Below are positions 34,582 through 43,276 of a DNA stretch of 64,000 nucleotides, one piece after another (within the stretch, counting starts at the first letter, position 1; each line of letters begins with the position of its first letter). The notes beneath the pieces are model-generated. The model made no database searches. It worked only from the letters and a program-made list of their open reading frames with translations, and had not been told where the DNA came from. The translations under genes and the position numbers were made by a program. Where the stretch lies: contig NZ_VKAB01000018.1 of assembly GCF_009769385.1 (NCBI RefSeq), forward strand, positions 1 to 64,000, read 5' to 3'. The stretch is from Saccharothrix deserti. Lineage in GTDB: Bacteria; Actinomycetota; Actinomycetes; Mycobacteriales; Pseudonocardiaceae.

Positions 34582-35169
34582 GTGCCCACCAATGAGGAAA
34601 TCACGCGACACCACGACCCCGACCCGTCCGAGAACCCCTGGGTCACCGGTCCGCCCGCGCCCGTGACGGTCTCGATCGTCCCGTACGACCCGGAGTGGCC
34701 CCGCCGCTACCAGGCCCTTTCGGCGGAGATCCGCACAGCGCTCGGTGACGCCGCCCTGGGCGTCGAGCACGTCGGATCCACGTCCGTCGTGGGGCTCGCC
34801 GCGAAAGACGTCATCGACATCGACCTCACTGTCGCGGACCCGCGCGACGAGGACGTGTACGTTCCCCCGCTCGAACGCCTCGGCTACGTCCTCACGGTTC
34901 GGGAACCGTCCTTCCACGAGCACCGGTGCCTGAGACTCGCCGCCCCTCACGTCAACCTGCACGTGTTCGGCCCGGATTGCCCCGAGACCATCCGACACCG
35001 CATGTTCCGCGACTGGCTGCGCGCCCACGACGAGGATCGCGCCTTCTACGAGGACGCGAAACGGGCGGCGGTTCCCGGAGGCGGGCACGTCATGGACTAC
35101 AACGCGCGGAAGCAGAAGGCAATCCATGAGATTTACGACCGGCTCTTCCGCGCGGCGGGAATGATGTAG
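34582..35169 (+). CDS. GrpB/DUF402-neighbour nucleotidyltransferase-fold protein (GrpB family)
   Basis: 195 residues of the GrpB (UPF0157) family, part of the nucleotidyltransferase superfamily. Diagnostic motifs: I-V-P-Y-D-P-E-W-P at about 35-43, V-E-H-V-G-S-T-S-V-V-G-L-A-A-K-D-V-I-D-I-D-L with the acidic metal ligands, and H-V-N-L-H-V-F at about 133. The usual G-S-T-A-V-P-G-L is changed only slightly. The biological role of GrpB proteins is poorly known. Start is GTG 34582. An unusual N-terminal ~28 residues precede the conserved core. Confidence 0.8.
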   Translation: MPTNEEITRHHDPDPSENPWVTGPPAPVTVSIVPYDPEWPRRYQALSAEIRTALGDAALGVEHVGSTSVVGLAAKDVIDIDLTVADPRDEDVYVPPLERLGYVLTVREPSFHEHRCLRLAAPHVNLHVFGPDCPETIRHRMFRDWLRAHDEDRAFYEDAKRAAVPGGGHVMDYNARKQKAIHEIYDRLFRAAGMM

Positions 35170-35655
35170 ACGGCAACGACGATGGCGATCAGGTTGTGCG
35201 GGCCGGTCGTCGCGCCGACGAAAGCGGCCTCGCGGTGCGCGGCCGGGGTGTCTGTCACGGCGGTGAGTCGGGTCAGGGTATGCCGGTGTCGGATTACGGC
35301 GTGGAGCCGGGAGTTCGGGGACCGGATGGGCGCGGTCGATGCAGCATCGGCCAACGCAGCGTGAACACCTTCATCACCCGGGAGAACGGCCATGTCCACA
35401 ACCCTGATGCTCCTCTTCGGACCGTGGCGGTGGCGGACGTGCCGTCGGTGGACTTCGTGGTCAACGCGTCGCTGGAGACCGAGCCCTGGTCGACCGCGGT
35501 GCGGGTCTTGCCCGCCGAATGTTCCACCTCTCGCAACCATCGGCGGGTTGACCGGGCCCGGTGGGTGCTGAAGCCTCGGGCTCGGCCGGTGTCCGTGTGC
35601 CGGCTCCCCTCAGCCGCCGCCACCCCACCGACACCGGATGAAGGGGTTTCACGCC
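35170..35655. other. Intergenic region, probably degenerate coding DNA
   Basis: Nearly 490 bases with no gene I can defend. The minus strand near 35170-35240 encodes a hydrophobic tail (T-T-G-P-H-N-L-I-A-I-V-V-A-V-Y-I-I-P) that looks like the end of a membrane protein, but nothing coherent precedes it. On the plus strand 35360-35520 encodes uncertain coding-like sequence. It may be decayed genes. Confidence 0.35.
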
Positions 35656-36453
35656 GTGAAAGCGTTCACCACCGACGGGCGGCGGCCGGCCGCACGCAGG
35701 ACGTTCGTCTCACGCCTGCTGCCCGGCTCGCTCGGCGCCGTCCTGATCGCGGTGCTCGTGCCGGGAGCCGCGTGGGCCGCCCCGCCGCAGGCACTGCCGG
35801 CGAACTACACCGAGGCCGACGGCAGGTGGCAGCCCGCCTTCGACTACGACACCGACGGCTGCTACCCGACGCCCGCGATCTCCCCGGCCGGCGTGGTCGC
35901 CGGCGGTCTGAAGAACTCCGGCGCGCTCAACGGCGAGTGCCGCGACCAGTCGGACCTCGACAACACCAACTCGTACGCGCGGTCCAAGTGCAACAACAAC
36001 TGGTGCGCCCACCTGTACGACCTGTACTTCGAGAAGGACCAGGCCGTGGCGGGCATCGACTGCTGCGGGCACCGGCACGACATCGAGCACGTCGTGGTCT
36101 GGGTCAGCGGCGGCCAGGCGCAGTACGTGTCGACCTCCGCGCACGGCAACTACTCGACACAGCCCCGTTCCCAGGTCGCCTGGGAAGGTACGCACCCGAA
36201 GGTCGTCTACCACAAGGACGGCGCGAGCACGCACTGCTTCCGCCTGGCCGGCGCGACCGAACAGCCGGAGAACCACTACCGCGCCTGGCAGTACCCCGAC
36301 CTGGTCAGCTGGGACCGGTTCCCGTCCGGTGTCCGCGACACCCTGGTCCGCGCCGACTTCGGCAGCGCGAGCCTGGCCATCAAGGACGGCGCCTTCGAGA
36401 GCAACCTGGCCAAGGCGAAGCCGAGCGGCATCCCGTTCGACCCCTACGCCTGA
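35656..36453 (+). CDS. Secreted NPP1/Nep1-like protein
   Basis: About 265 residues. A long signal peptide (about 1-42, ending A-A-W-A) precedes an NPP1 domain. The family heptapeptide, canonically G-H-R-H-D-W-E, appears as GHRHDIE at residues 138-144, keeping the His/Asp/Glu metal-binding residues but replacing Trp with Ile. Two Cys just before it and others in C-N-N-N-W-C suggest disulfides. Nep1-like proteins bind plant glycosylinositol phosphorylceramides and permeabilise plant membranes, though many are non-toxic. GTG 35656 with AAGGGG upstream is preferred over ATG 35638. It fits the plant-polysaccharide theme of the window. Confidence 0.8.
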   Translation: MKAFTTDGRRPAARRTFVSRLLPGSLGAVLIAVLVPGAAWAAPPQALPANYTEADGRWQPAFDYDTDGCYPTPAISPAGVVAGGLKNSGALNGECRDQSDLDNTNSYARSKCNNNWCAHLYDLYFEKDQAVAGIDCCGHRHDIEHVVVWVSGGQAQYVSTSAHGNYSTQPRSQVAWEGTHPKVVYHKDGASTHCFRLAGATEQPENHYRAWQYPDLVSWDRFPSGVRDTLVRADFGSASLAIKDGAFESNLAKAKPSGIPFDPYA

Positions 36454-36478
36454 CCGGCCTCGTTTTCGGCGATCGCGA

Positions 36479-36526
36479 GGCCGGAACGGGTGGCGGACAC
36501 GATGCGGTCCGCCACCCGTTCCGGCC
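36479..36526 (+). terminator. Strong terminator after the NPP1 gene
   Basis: Perfect 20-bp stem, 36479-36498 with 36507-36526, loop ACGATGCG. It lies 25 bases after the NPP1 stop. Confidence 0.75.
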
Positions 36527-36668
36527 TGTAGAGCCACATCGCGGCCCCATGCGGCCTCCACGATTCGGGGAACGGGCGAAGTCCGCTGCTTGGCGGACAT
36601 CGAGATCGCTCATTCCGTCAGGGAACGGGCGGCTTGTCGATGACGGTCTGGCCGACCACGGGTTCCGG

Positions 36669-37404
36669 TCAGGAGGGGCGTGGTAGCGGTTGACCGTTCG
36701 CCGTGGTCGGCTCGCGCAGCCGGAGGCGGTCTGCGATCCGGGCCGCCTCGGGGTGGTGCAGGGTGGTGAAGAGGGCCATCGCCTGACGCCACGTCGTCGA
36801 CGCGTCGTGGTGTTCGCCCATCTCGTCGAGGCAGTGCGCCACACCGTCGAGCGATTTCGCCTCCTGGAGCGGTTCGCTGATCTCGCGGGCCAGCGCGAGG
36901 GCGTTCCGGTGGTGTGACAGCGCTTCGGCCGTCCGCACGCGCGCAGGGTGTCGCCGAGCCCGTTGTAGGCGGCGGTCTTCAGGCTGTGGTGGCCGATGTC
37001 GGAGATCAGCTCCAACGCCTGCCGGTGGTGCGCGAGTGCCTCGTCGGGTCGGGACAGTCGCCCGTAGGTCTCACCGAGGCTGGTGAGCGTGCGCGCCTCA
37101 CCGTGTCGATCGCCGAGGTCCCGGCAGTTCGCCAGCGCCCGCCGGAGGTATCGCAGCGCGTCGGGGAGTCGACCGGTCTGCAGGCAGGCGTGGCCGAGGT
37201 TGCCGAGGGTGATGGTCTCGCCGAGCCGATCGCCCGCCTCGCGCATCGCGGTGACCGTCTGCTCGAAGTAGGAGATCGCTTCGGCGTGGCGCGCGATGTC
37301 CAGGTGGAACGCGCCCAGGTTCCCCAGTGCGACCGCCTCCCCGTGCTGGTTGCCCGCCTCGCGGCTGAGGGCGAGGTCGCGGTGGAAGCAGTCCAACGCG
37401 TGAC
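36669..37404 (-). pseudogene. Truncated, frameshifted TPR protein (tail of a SARP/NB-ARC-type regulator)
   Basis: The minus strand encodes a run of TPR units: H-R-D-L-A-L-S-R-E-A-G-N-Q-H-G-E-A, L-G-N-L-G-A-F-H-L-D, then L-G-N-L-G-H-A-C-L-Q-T-G-R-L and L-T-S-L-G-E-T-Y-G-R-L. Around 36940 the frame changes and continues with A-E-A-L-S-H-H-R-N-A-L-A-L-A-R-E and S-L-D-G-V-A-H-C-L-D-E-M-G to the stop at 36669. No N-terminal DNA-binding or NTPase domain remains upstream of about 37400. The repeats are those found at the C-terminus of AfsR-like regulators. Lost N-terminus plus a frameshift indicate a dead gene. The 36529-36668 stretch downstream holds no gene. Confidence 0.65.
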
Positions 37405-37445
37405 CTGACCGCCGGGGCCGGGCACGCACCCGACCCCGCAGCACA

Positions 37446-37485
37446 CCGACGTGGCCTGGAAGCCGCCGCTTCCAGGCCACGTCGG
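37446..37485. terminator. Perfect 17-bp hairpin beside the small membrane protein gene
   Basis: 37446-37462 pairs perfectly with 37469-37485 around CCGCCG. A short T-rich TCTTTA follows on the plus strand. It lies 3 bases beyond the stop of the minus-strand gene ending at 37489. Confidence 0.7.
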
Positions 37486-37488
37486 TCT

Positions 37489-37914
37489 TTACGATTCCGG
37501 GTTCTGCCGCGCCACGGTCACGAGGTGGAAATACCTGTTGCTGCGCGGCTGGTACAGCAGCACGAGCCCGGTCGCGGACAGCAGCACCGCGACGATGTCC
37601 ATGACCGCGTACCCCGGCCCGTTCAGGTACGAGTCGTAGAAGCCCAGCCAGCAGTAGGGCAGGAGGAAGAAGTAGATCAAGGCCAACGAGACCGTGACCA
37701 TGACCCGCGCGGCCTGCCTGCCCTTGGCCGCGCCGAACGAACCGAAGACGTACAGGACCAGCAGCAAGCCGATGTAGGCGGGTTGGCTGAAGAGGTACCC
37801 CGACATCGGCACCCACAGCAGCGCCGCGATGATCGACAGCACCCGGGCGATGACGACTTCCCGGGGACGTCGGCTGCGGATCTCCTCGACAGTGTGCACG
37901 GATGCCCTCCTCAT
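37489..37914 (-). CDS. Four-helix membrane protein of unknown function
   Basis: 141 residues. A charged N-terminus (E-E-I-R-S-R-R-P-R-E) is followed by four predicted membrane helices at about 22-40, 45-62, 70-90 and 102-120, then a basic tail. No recognisable motif beyond a Gly/Ala-rich helix 2. Start ATG 37914; an in-frame GTG at 37899 is an alternative. The gene stands alone, with about 195 bases to the divergent sigma-factor gene. Confidence 0.6.
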   Translation of the reverse strand: MRRASVHTVEEIRSRRPREVVIARVLSIIAALLWVPMSGYLFSQPAYIGLLLVLYVFGSFGAAKGRQAARVMVTVSLALIYFFLLPYCWLGFYDSYLNGPGYAVMDIVAVLLSATGLVLLYQPRSNRYFHLVTVARQNPES

Positions 37915-38108
37915 GCGGCGACTCGACGGTGAGTATCACGCGGTCACCGGGACGGATCCCCGGTTGCGACGGGTATCGGCATGTTCCGGCCATCGACGGG
38001 CGTCACTCGTGAGTTCACAACCGTTTTCCGGGCGGCGTGCAACGGATCGGCCGGCTGCGCCGTTGAGGGGCGTGATCACAGCTCAAGTCGCGGATCGGAA
38101 GTGAGCCG

Positions 38109-38606
38109 ATGGAGTTCGGTGAGTACGTGTACCGGCAACGTCCGGCGCTGATGCGGTTCGCCACCGTGCTGACCTGCCAGACCTGGTTGGCCGAGGACCT
38201 GGTGAGCGACGTGCTGGGCCGGGCGTTCGAGCGGTGGGACCGGATCTCGCGGATGGACGAGCCGCACGCCTACGTCCGGCGGATGGTCGTCAACGAGTAC
38301 CTGTCCTGGCGCCGGCGGCTGGCCCGCACGTCACCCAGAGCCGACGTCGAGCCGGACGCGACCCGGCTGAGCGACGGCGCCGACGAGCGCGCGGAGCGGG
38401 ACGCGATGATCCGCCGTCTCGCGGACCTGCCCCGGAAACAACGCGCGGCCGTCGTCCTGCGCTACTACGCCGGGCTGCCCGACGCCGAGATCGCCGCCGA
38501 ACTGGGCTGCCGGGTGACCACGGTGCGCAGCCAGATCTCCCGGGCACTCGCGACCCTCCGGATCGACCTGACCGCCAACCCGCACACCTACCAGGAGGCG
38601 AGATGA
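38109..38606 (+). CDS. SigE-family RNA polymerase sigma factor (ECF type)
   Basis: 165 residues. Region 2 (about 5-75): L-M-R-F-A-T-V-L-T-C-Q-T-W-L-A-E-D-L-V-S-D and a helix with A-F-E-R-W-D-R-I. Region 4 (about 100-155): L-P-R-K-Q-R-A-A-V-V-L-R-Y-Y, then D-A-E-I-A-A-E-L-G-C-R-V-T-T-V-R-S as the HTH. The H-A-Y-V-R-R-M-V-V-N segment is typical of actinobacterial SigE-like (SigE70) factors. Start ATG 38109 has GGAAGTGAG upstream. The stop overlaps the next gene's ATG (ATGA 38603-38606), pairing it with a membrane protein that may be its anti-sigma factor. Confidence 0.88.
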   Translation: MEFGEYVYRQRPALMRFATVLTCQTWLAEDLVSDVLGRAFERWDRISRMDEPHAYVRRMVVNEYLSWRRRLARTSPRADVEPDATRLSDGADERAERDAMIRRLADLPRKQRAAVVLRYYAGLPDAEIAAELGCRVTTVRSQISRALATLRIDLTANPHTYQEAR

Positions 38607-39403
38607 GCGACTTGCGCGCCCTGACCGACGCGTTCGCCGAGTTGGAACGGCGGGCCGACGCCGCGACCGCCGGCATGCCGTTCGAACTCCCGTCACGCGC
38701 GCGGCCACGCCGTGCGCCCCTGCCCCGGCTGGTGCCGGTGGTCGCCGCGGTCGCGGTGGTCGCCGGGCTGGCCACCGGCGCGGTGCTGCTCGTGCCGGAC
38801 GGCCCACCGGCCACGCAGACCGCCGCCCCGCCCGCGGCCTCGTCGACGACCCTGTCCACGGTCACGTCGGAGCCGCCGCCTCCCGTCCCGGCCAACCCCG
38901 ATGAGCTGGCCGAACGGTTCCGGGCCGTGCTCGGCGACACGGCGACGTTCGTGGTGACCGAGACCGGGCCCGGTGCGGTGGTGATGACCGCTCCCCCGGC
39001 CCCGCCTGCCGTGCCCAGGGTGACGAACGCCCCCCAGCCCACGGTGGCGGTGGGTGCGTCGATCACCGGCACGCTGACCGCGTCCGGGGTCACCGGCGGT
39101 TTCGACCTGGCGGTGTACCCCGGCACCGCCGGCAAAAAGGCCGAGTGCAACGCCCCCGACCCGGCGACCATGTGCACCGCACGCGACCTGCCCGACGGCT
39201 CCTCGCTGGCCACCGGGCAGGTGCCGCTGGAAGCGGCGAACGGGATGACCTACGAGGTGAAACTCATCCGCCCCGACGGCGTCGTGTTCACCATGCACCT
39301 CAGCAACCAGCGCTCCCCCAAGGGCAGCGGCGAACAACTCGCCCCGCAGCCACCGCTGACCATCGACCAGCTGATCGCGATCGCCACCTCCGACCGCTGG
39401 TGA
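38603..39403 (+). CDS. Single-pass membrane protein, putative anti-sigma partner
   Basis: 266 residues. A cytoplasmic N-terminus (about 1-42, with helix L-R-A-L-T-D-A-F-A-E-L-E-R-R-A-D) is followed by one membrane helix (about 48-68), a Pro/Thr/Ser-rich linker (about 70-95) and an extracytoplasmic domain with two Cys (C-N-A-P-D-P-A-T-M-C). The layout is that of anti-sigma factors paired with SigE-type sigma factors; no zinc-binding H-x-x-x-C-x-x-C is present. The 4-bp overlap with the sigma gene implies stoichiometric expression. The signal sensed is unknown. Confidence 0.7.
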   Translation: MSDLRALTDAFAELERRADAATAGMPFELPSRARPRRAPLPRLVPVVAAVAVVAGLATGAVLLVPDGPPATQTAAPPAASSTTLSTVTSEPPPPVPANPDELAERFRAVLGDTATFVVTETGPGAVVMTAPPAPPAVPRVTNAPQPTVAVGASITGTLTASGVTGGFDLAVYPGTAGKKAECNAPDPATMCTARDLPDGSSLATGQVPLEAANGMTYEVKLIRPDGVVFTMHLSNQRSPKGSGEQLAPQPPLTIDQLIAIATSDRW

Positions 39404-39431
39404 CAGCAGTCCGGACGTCGTAAAAGCGTGC

Positions 39432-39537
39432 CGGTGGTGAGGAGCGGATCTTCTCCATCGCCGGGTTCTACGAGCTGCGCGGCGGGCGCATCGCGTCGGC
39501 GAAGATCTACCGCGAGGGCAACGCCGACATCGCTTGA
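39432..39537 (+). pseudogene. C-terminal fragment of a SnoaL-like/NTF2-fold protein
   Basis: The plus strand encodes E-R-I-F-S-I-A-G-F-Y-E-L-R-G-G-R-I-A-S-A-K-I-Y then a stop at 39535-39537. This is the final pair of beta-strands of SnoaL-like (NTF2-fold) proteins, typically Y-E-x-R-D-G-K-I-x-x-x-x-x-Y. The rest of the domain is missing upstream. Confidence 0.5.
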
Positions 39538-39546
39538 CGCGCCGGC

Positions 39547-39585
39547 GGTGGGGACCGCGGCCGTTTACCGGCAACGGTCCCCACC
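39547..39585. terminator. Terminator hairpin beyond the subtilase gene
   Basis: GGTGGGGACCG (39547-39557) pairs perfectly with CGGTCCCCACC (39575-39585). It lies 9 bases past the stop of the minus-strand protease gene. Confidence 0.7.
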
Positions 39586-39593
39586 ACCGGTGG

Positions 39594-42500
39594 TCACGCC
39601 CTGAGCCGGTAGGCCCTCAGGACCGTCTGGTCGATCGTGCTGCCCTCGGTGTCGGTGGCGACGACTCGCAGCGAGATGTAACCGCCGGGCTTCCCACCAG
39701 GGGGAACGATGGACCTGACCGGCACCCAGTTGGCCCCGTCGTCGAACGACGCGAACGCCTTGAGCTCACGCAGGGTCGCCTGGCCCGCCCCGGCTTGCCG
39801 GGAGGCGGTGAACCGCACGGGCAGCGGCACTCCGGCCCGCGCGCTGTTGCGGATGTCGAGCGGGATCTCGTAGTCCACCTGCAACAGCGGCAGCTTGCCC
39901 TCCGCCGTGCCGGCACTCGTGAAGCCCCACGTCGTGGAGACGTTCGACGACAGCTCCAGCTGCGGCGCGCTGCGGGCCGCGCTGAGCGAGAGCTCATAAC
40001 GGCCGGACTCGGCCGGCACCTCCCACCAGGCCTCCCACGGGTTGCCCGCGATGCCGAGCGAGACGCCGTCGCGCTTGAGCTCCATGCTGCCCGATCCGGT
40101 GGCCGTCCAGGACTCGACCGCGGTGCCGGTCGCGAACGGCGAGACCCTGGCCTGGATGCCGTTGCCGCTGCGGGTCACACCGCCCCCGGTCGCCCACTGC
40201 ACGACCGTGGTCCCGTTGAGCCGTGGCGCGGTGACCGCGGCGCCCCAGTCACGTCGGTAGTGCTTGCCCGGCTCGAACGTGACGGGCTCGAGGTCCGACC
40301 AGATGCCGACCAGCGGGTCCCGCGCGTCCTCGCCGAACCTGCGGCCGATGTTGCCCTCCTGGTACCAGCCGATGCCGTTGCCCGCGCTGTAGTACTCGGT
40401 ACGGGCGAAGGGCGCGACCAACACCTCGTCCAGCAGGACCTGGAGGTTCTTCGCCGCGGCGCCGAAGCGCATCGGGTACAGGCGCTGGCGCACCAGGCCG
40501 TCCGCGCCCGACGAGCGGTAGCGGGCCTTGACCTCGGCCAACTCGCCCCGCTTCACCTGGTACGCCTTGCCGGACGGCAGCGCGCCCTGCTCCGGGTAGA
40601 ACAGGTTGTAGCTGACCGGCGAGGAGTCGATCGCGTTGATCGTGACCTCGCGGCCGATCTGCTCCACCAGCTCCGCCGCGCCGTGGTCGGACGCGTTCAG
40701 CAGCGGCAGTGCGGCCTGCTCGGGCGTCGCGAACGGCAACGGTCCGAGCAGCAGCACGGCCGCGGCGCCCGCGTCCTTCATCTGCTGCGCCAGCACGTAG
40801 AGGTCGTCGTTGCCGCCGTCGACGACCACGAGCGCGCCCTTGACGTCACCGTCGCGACGGACCGTGCGGAACTTGTGCGCGCCCGGCGAGAGGAACGGGC
40901 TCGCGTCGGCGTAGCGCACCGGGAAACCGAACTCGCCCACCGACAGCCGCGGCTGTGCGGCCTTGAGCGTGGTCGAGTAGCTCAGCTCCGGCAGCGGGTC
41001 GCCGAACGACATGCCGAACACCGGCGTCGAGCCCTCGATCGGCCCGTTCACGCCGCCGAGCTTGCCCGGCACCATCGGCACGCTCAGGTCGACCTCGCGG
41101 TGCAGCGGCCGCACCTTGTCGTCGTCGAGGGCGACCGTGATCGGCTTGCCGTCCTTGGCGTTCAGCTCGACGTCGACATCGGTGGTCATCGACACCTTGC
41201 CCGCGACCTCGGTGACCGTGATCGGCGTGTACCAGCCGGCGAGCGCGGAGTGCTCTTCGACGCGGCCGAGCACGGCGTAGTCGGAGACCGGCAGGTTGAC
41301 CGTGCCGACGCCCTCGGCGTTGATCGGGAGGGAGCTGCCCTGGCCGGTCTTCAGGTCGACGAGCAGCAGGTACTCGTTGCGCGGCGCCTTGCCGTCACGC
41401 CCGGTCATCTTGACGGTGAGCGTGTGGCGCTCGTCCTGCACGTACGCGCCGACCGACGTGATGAGGCTGATGCCTTCGGCGGTCGCCTTGACGTGCCCGA
41501 AGAACGTGCCGAGCCCCTTGCGCGGGTCGAGCTGCACGACGACCGGCGCGGTGCCGTGCGCGGGCACCGTGACACTGGACGGCACGGTGAAGTCGGCCCC
41601 GAGGTCGTGCCGCACCTGCAGCGTGACGGGCTGGTCACCGTCGTTGCGGTAGGTGATCGTCTTCTCACGCACCTCGGTGTGCGGCCATTCCAGGAGCCCG
41701 AACGAGAGGCTGCCGACATCCGCGCGCACCTTCTGCTCGACCGCGCGGCGCACGTCCAGCAATCCCGTGCCCACGTGGTCGGGCGAGTCCGCGACCGCCT
41801 TGGCCGAGCCCATCAGGTGCGCCTTCAGCTCCCGCGCGGTCCACGTGGGATTGCGCTGGGCCAGGATCGCCGCCGCACCCGCCACGTGCGGCGCGGCCAT
41901 CGAGGTGCCGGTCAGCCGTGCGTGCGACTCGTCGACCGCCTCGTCCGGCAACGTGCCCTTCGCCCGCGCCGCCACGATGTCCGTGCCGGGCGCGGCGATG
42001 TCGGGCTTGACCGCGTAGTCGCCGAACCTCGGCCCGCGCGAGGACGACTCGGCGAGCTGCCCCTGCTTGGTGAGGTTCGCGACCGCCAGCGCCTCGTTCG
42101 CCGCGGCCGGCGCCGACACCTTGCGGACCGTGTAGCTGTTGCCCGCCGCCACAACGAACAACGTGCCGGTCTCCGCCGTGAGCCGGTCCACGGCCTGCGA
42201 CAACGGGTCGGACCCGTCGCTCTGGTCGCCGCCGAGGCTCATGTTGACGACCTTGGCCCTGACCTCGCGGGCGGCCCACTCCATGCCCGCGATGATCGCG
42301 CTCTCCGGGCAGTCCCACGCCCCGCAGACCCGCCCGATGGCGAGCTTCGCGCCCTTGGCGACGCCGGTGTACGTGCCGCCGCGCCCGGCGACGGTGGCCG
42401 CGACGTGCGTGCCGTGGCCGTCGTTGTCCTGGATGCCCTCCCCGGTGAAGTCCCGGGCCGCCGTGACGACGTCCTTCAGCTCCGGGTGCTCCTGGTCGTA

Positions 42501-43085
42501 GCCGGTGTCCAGGACGGCGACGGTCACCCCGGCGCCGTCGAACCCGGCCTGCCAGGCGCCGGGCGCGCTGACCATCGGCACGCTCTCGTTGAGCGTGACC
42601 TCGGCCTTGCCGTCCAGCCAGATCTTGTCGGCGCTCCGGATGCCCGGCCGGCGGTCCGCCCACCGCTGCGCGGCCTCGGCCTTCGGGATGGCGGCCGCGG
42701 CCCGGAACCCGGCGTCGAGCAGCGGGATCCGGTCGATCTCCGTGTCGTCGTAGCCGAAGTCGTGCAACGCCGTGACGTCGAAGAACCGCTTGTCGAGCCG
42801 GTCCTGCGCCAACTCGTCGAGGGCGTCCTCCGGCACCACGTACTGGTGACCGTCCCTGACGTACCGGACGAACTGCACTCCCGGGCGTCCTTCGATGCGG
42901 ACGAGTGCCCCCTGCTCGTCCACGACCACCTTGTCACCGGTGATCAACGTGATGGTGCGGGCCTGGCCTCGACCTTGGCTCTCGTCTTGACCTTGGCCCT
43001 GGCCCACCGGGGCCGCCTGCGCCGCCACCGGGCTCAACAGCCCAGCGGTCAGCGCGGCGACCACCAACCAGCGTGCTCGACGCAC
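39594..43085 (-). CDS. Large secreted S8 family serine protease (subtilase)
   Basis: 1163 residues. Signal peptide 1-25 (ending A-Q-A-A), a propeptide-like region (about 40-165), then the S8 catalytic domain (about 170-460). The triad is D193 (A-V-L-D-T-G), H224 (G-H-G-T-H-V-A) and S395 (G-T-S-M-A-A-P-H-V-A-G), with the oxyanion Asn in V-V-A-A-G-N-S. A ~700-residue C-terminal region of beta-domains follows; a PA-like segment (about 755-835, with V-L-L-L-G-P-L and N-A-S-D-H-G-A-A-E-L) sits within it. Such long actinomycete subtilases act extracellularly. Start GTG 43085 has GGAGGA upstream. The gene stands alone between a terminator and a 190-base divergent promoter region. Confidence 0.9.
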   Translation of the reverse strand: MRRARWLVVAALTAGLLSPVAAQAAPVGQGQGQDESQGRGQARTITLITGDKVVVDEQGALVRIEGRPGVQFVRYVRDGHQYVVPEDALDELAQDRLDKRFFDVTALHDFGYDDTEIDRIPLLDAGFRAAAAIPKAEAAQRWADRRPGIRSADKIWLDGKAEVTLNESVPMVSAPGAWQAGFDGAGVTVAVLDTGYDQEHPELKDVVTAARDFTGEGIQDNDGHGTHVAATVAGRGGTYTGVAKGAKLAIGRVCGAWDCPESAIIAGMEWAAREVRAKVVNMSLGGDQSDGSDPLSQAVDRLTAETGTLFVVAAGNSYTVRKVSAPAAANEALAVANLTKQGQLAESSSRGPRFGDYAVKPDIAAPGTDIVAARAKGTLPDEAVDESHARLTGTSMAAPHVAGAAAILAQRNPTWTARELKAHLMGSAKAVADSPDHVGTGLLDVRRAVEQKVRADVGSLSFGLLEWPHTEVREKTITYRNDGDQPVTLQVRHDLGADFTVPSSVTVPAHGTAPVVVQLDPRKGLGTFFGHVKATAEGISLITSVGAYVQDERHTLTVKMTGRDGKAPRNEYLLLVDLKTGQGSSLPINAEGVGTVNLPVSDYAVLGRVEEHSALAGWYTPITVTEVAGKVSMTTDVDVELNAKDGKPITVALDDDKVRPLHREVDLSVPMVPGKLGGVNGPIEGSTPVFGMSFGDPLPELSYSTTLKAAQPRLSVGEFGFPVRYADASPFLSPGAHKFRTVRRDGDVKGALVVVDGGNDDLYVLAQQMKDAGAAAVLLLGPLPFATPEQAALPLLNASDHGAAELVEQIGREVTINAIDSSPVSYNLFYPEQGALPSGKAYQVKRGELAEVKARYRSSGADGLVRQRLYPMRFGAAAKNLQVLLDEVLVAPFARTEYYSAGNGIGWYQEGNIGRRFGEDARDPLVGIWSDLEPVTFEPGKHYRRDWGAAVTAPRLNGTTVVQWATGGGVTRSGNGIQARVSPFATGTAVESWTATGSGSMELKRDGVSLGIAGNPWEAWWEVPAESGRYELSLSAARSAPQLELSSNVSTTWGFTSAGTAEGKLPLLQVDYEIPLDIRNSARAGVPLPVRFTASRQAGAGQATLRELKAFASFDDGANWVPVRSIVPPGGKPGGYISLRVVATDTEGSTIDQTVLRAYRLRA

Positions 43086-43276
43086 GTGTCCTCCCCAGAA
43101 GTGAATGCGCTTTCCCCACGGAGACTCACGAGGTCGGCCGGAGGTTGCACCGGCGGTGGGACGAAAACCGGCGCGGGCGTCATGCTCTTCGGGTCACCGG
43201 CCTGAGGGCGCCGTGGGCACCCGATTTGTGACTGTTCTGACGGCACCGATCGTTGCCGTGCCGCGTTCAAGTGGGT

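Noticed and set aside
35196..36686. A 496-codon plus-strand frame across the NPP1 gene
   Set aside because: It runs out of frame with the NPP1 domain and has Arg-rich shadow composition over that gene.
39534..43205. A 1223-codon open frame antisense to the subtilase gene
   Set aside because: It encodes His/Arg/Leu-rich low-complexity sequence typical of high-GC antisense frames, while the opposite strand has the full S8 catalytic triad.
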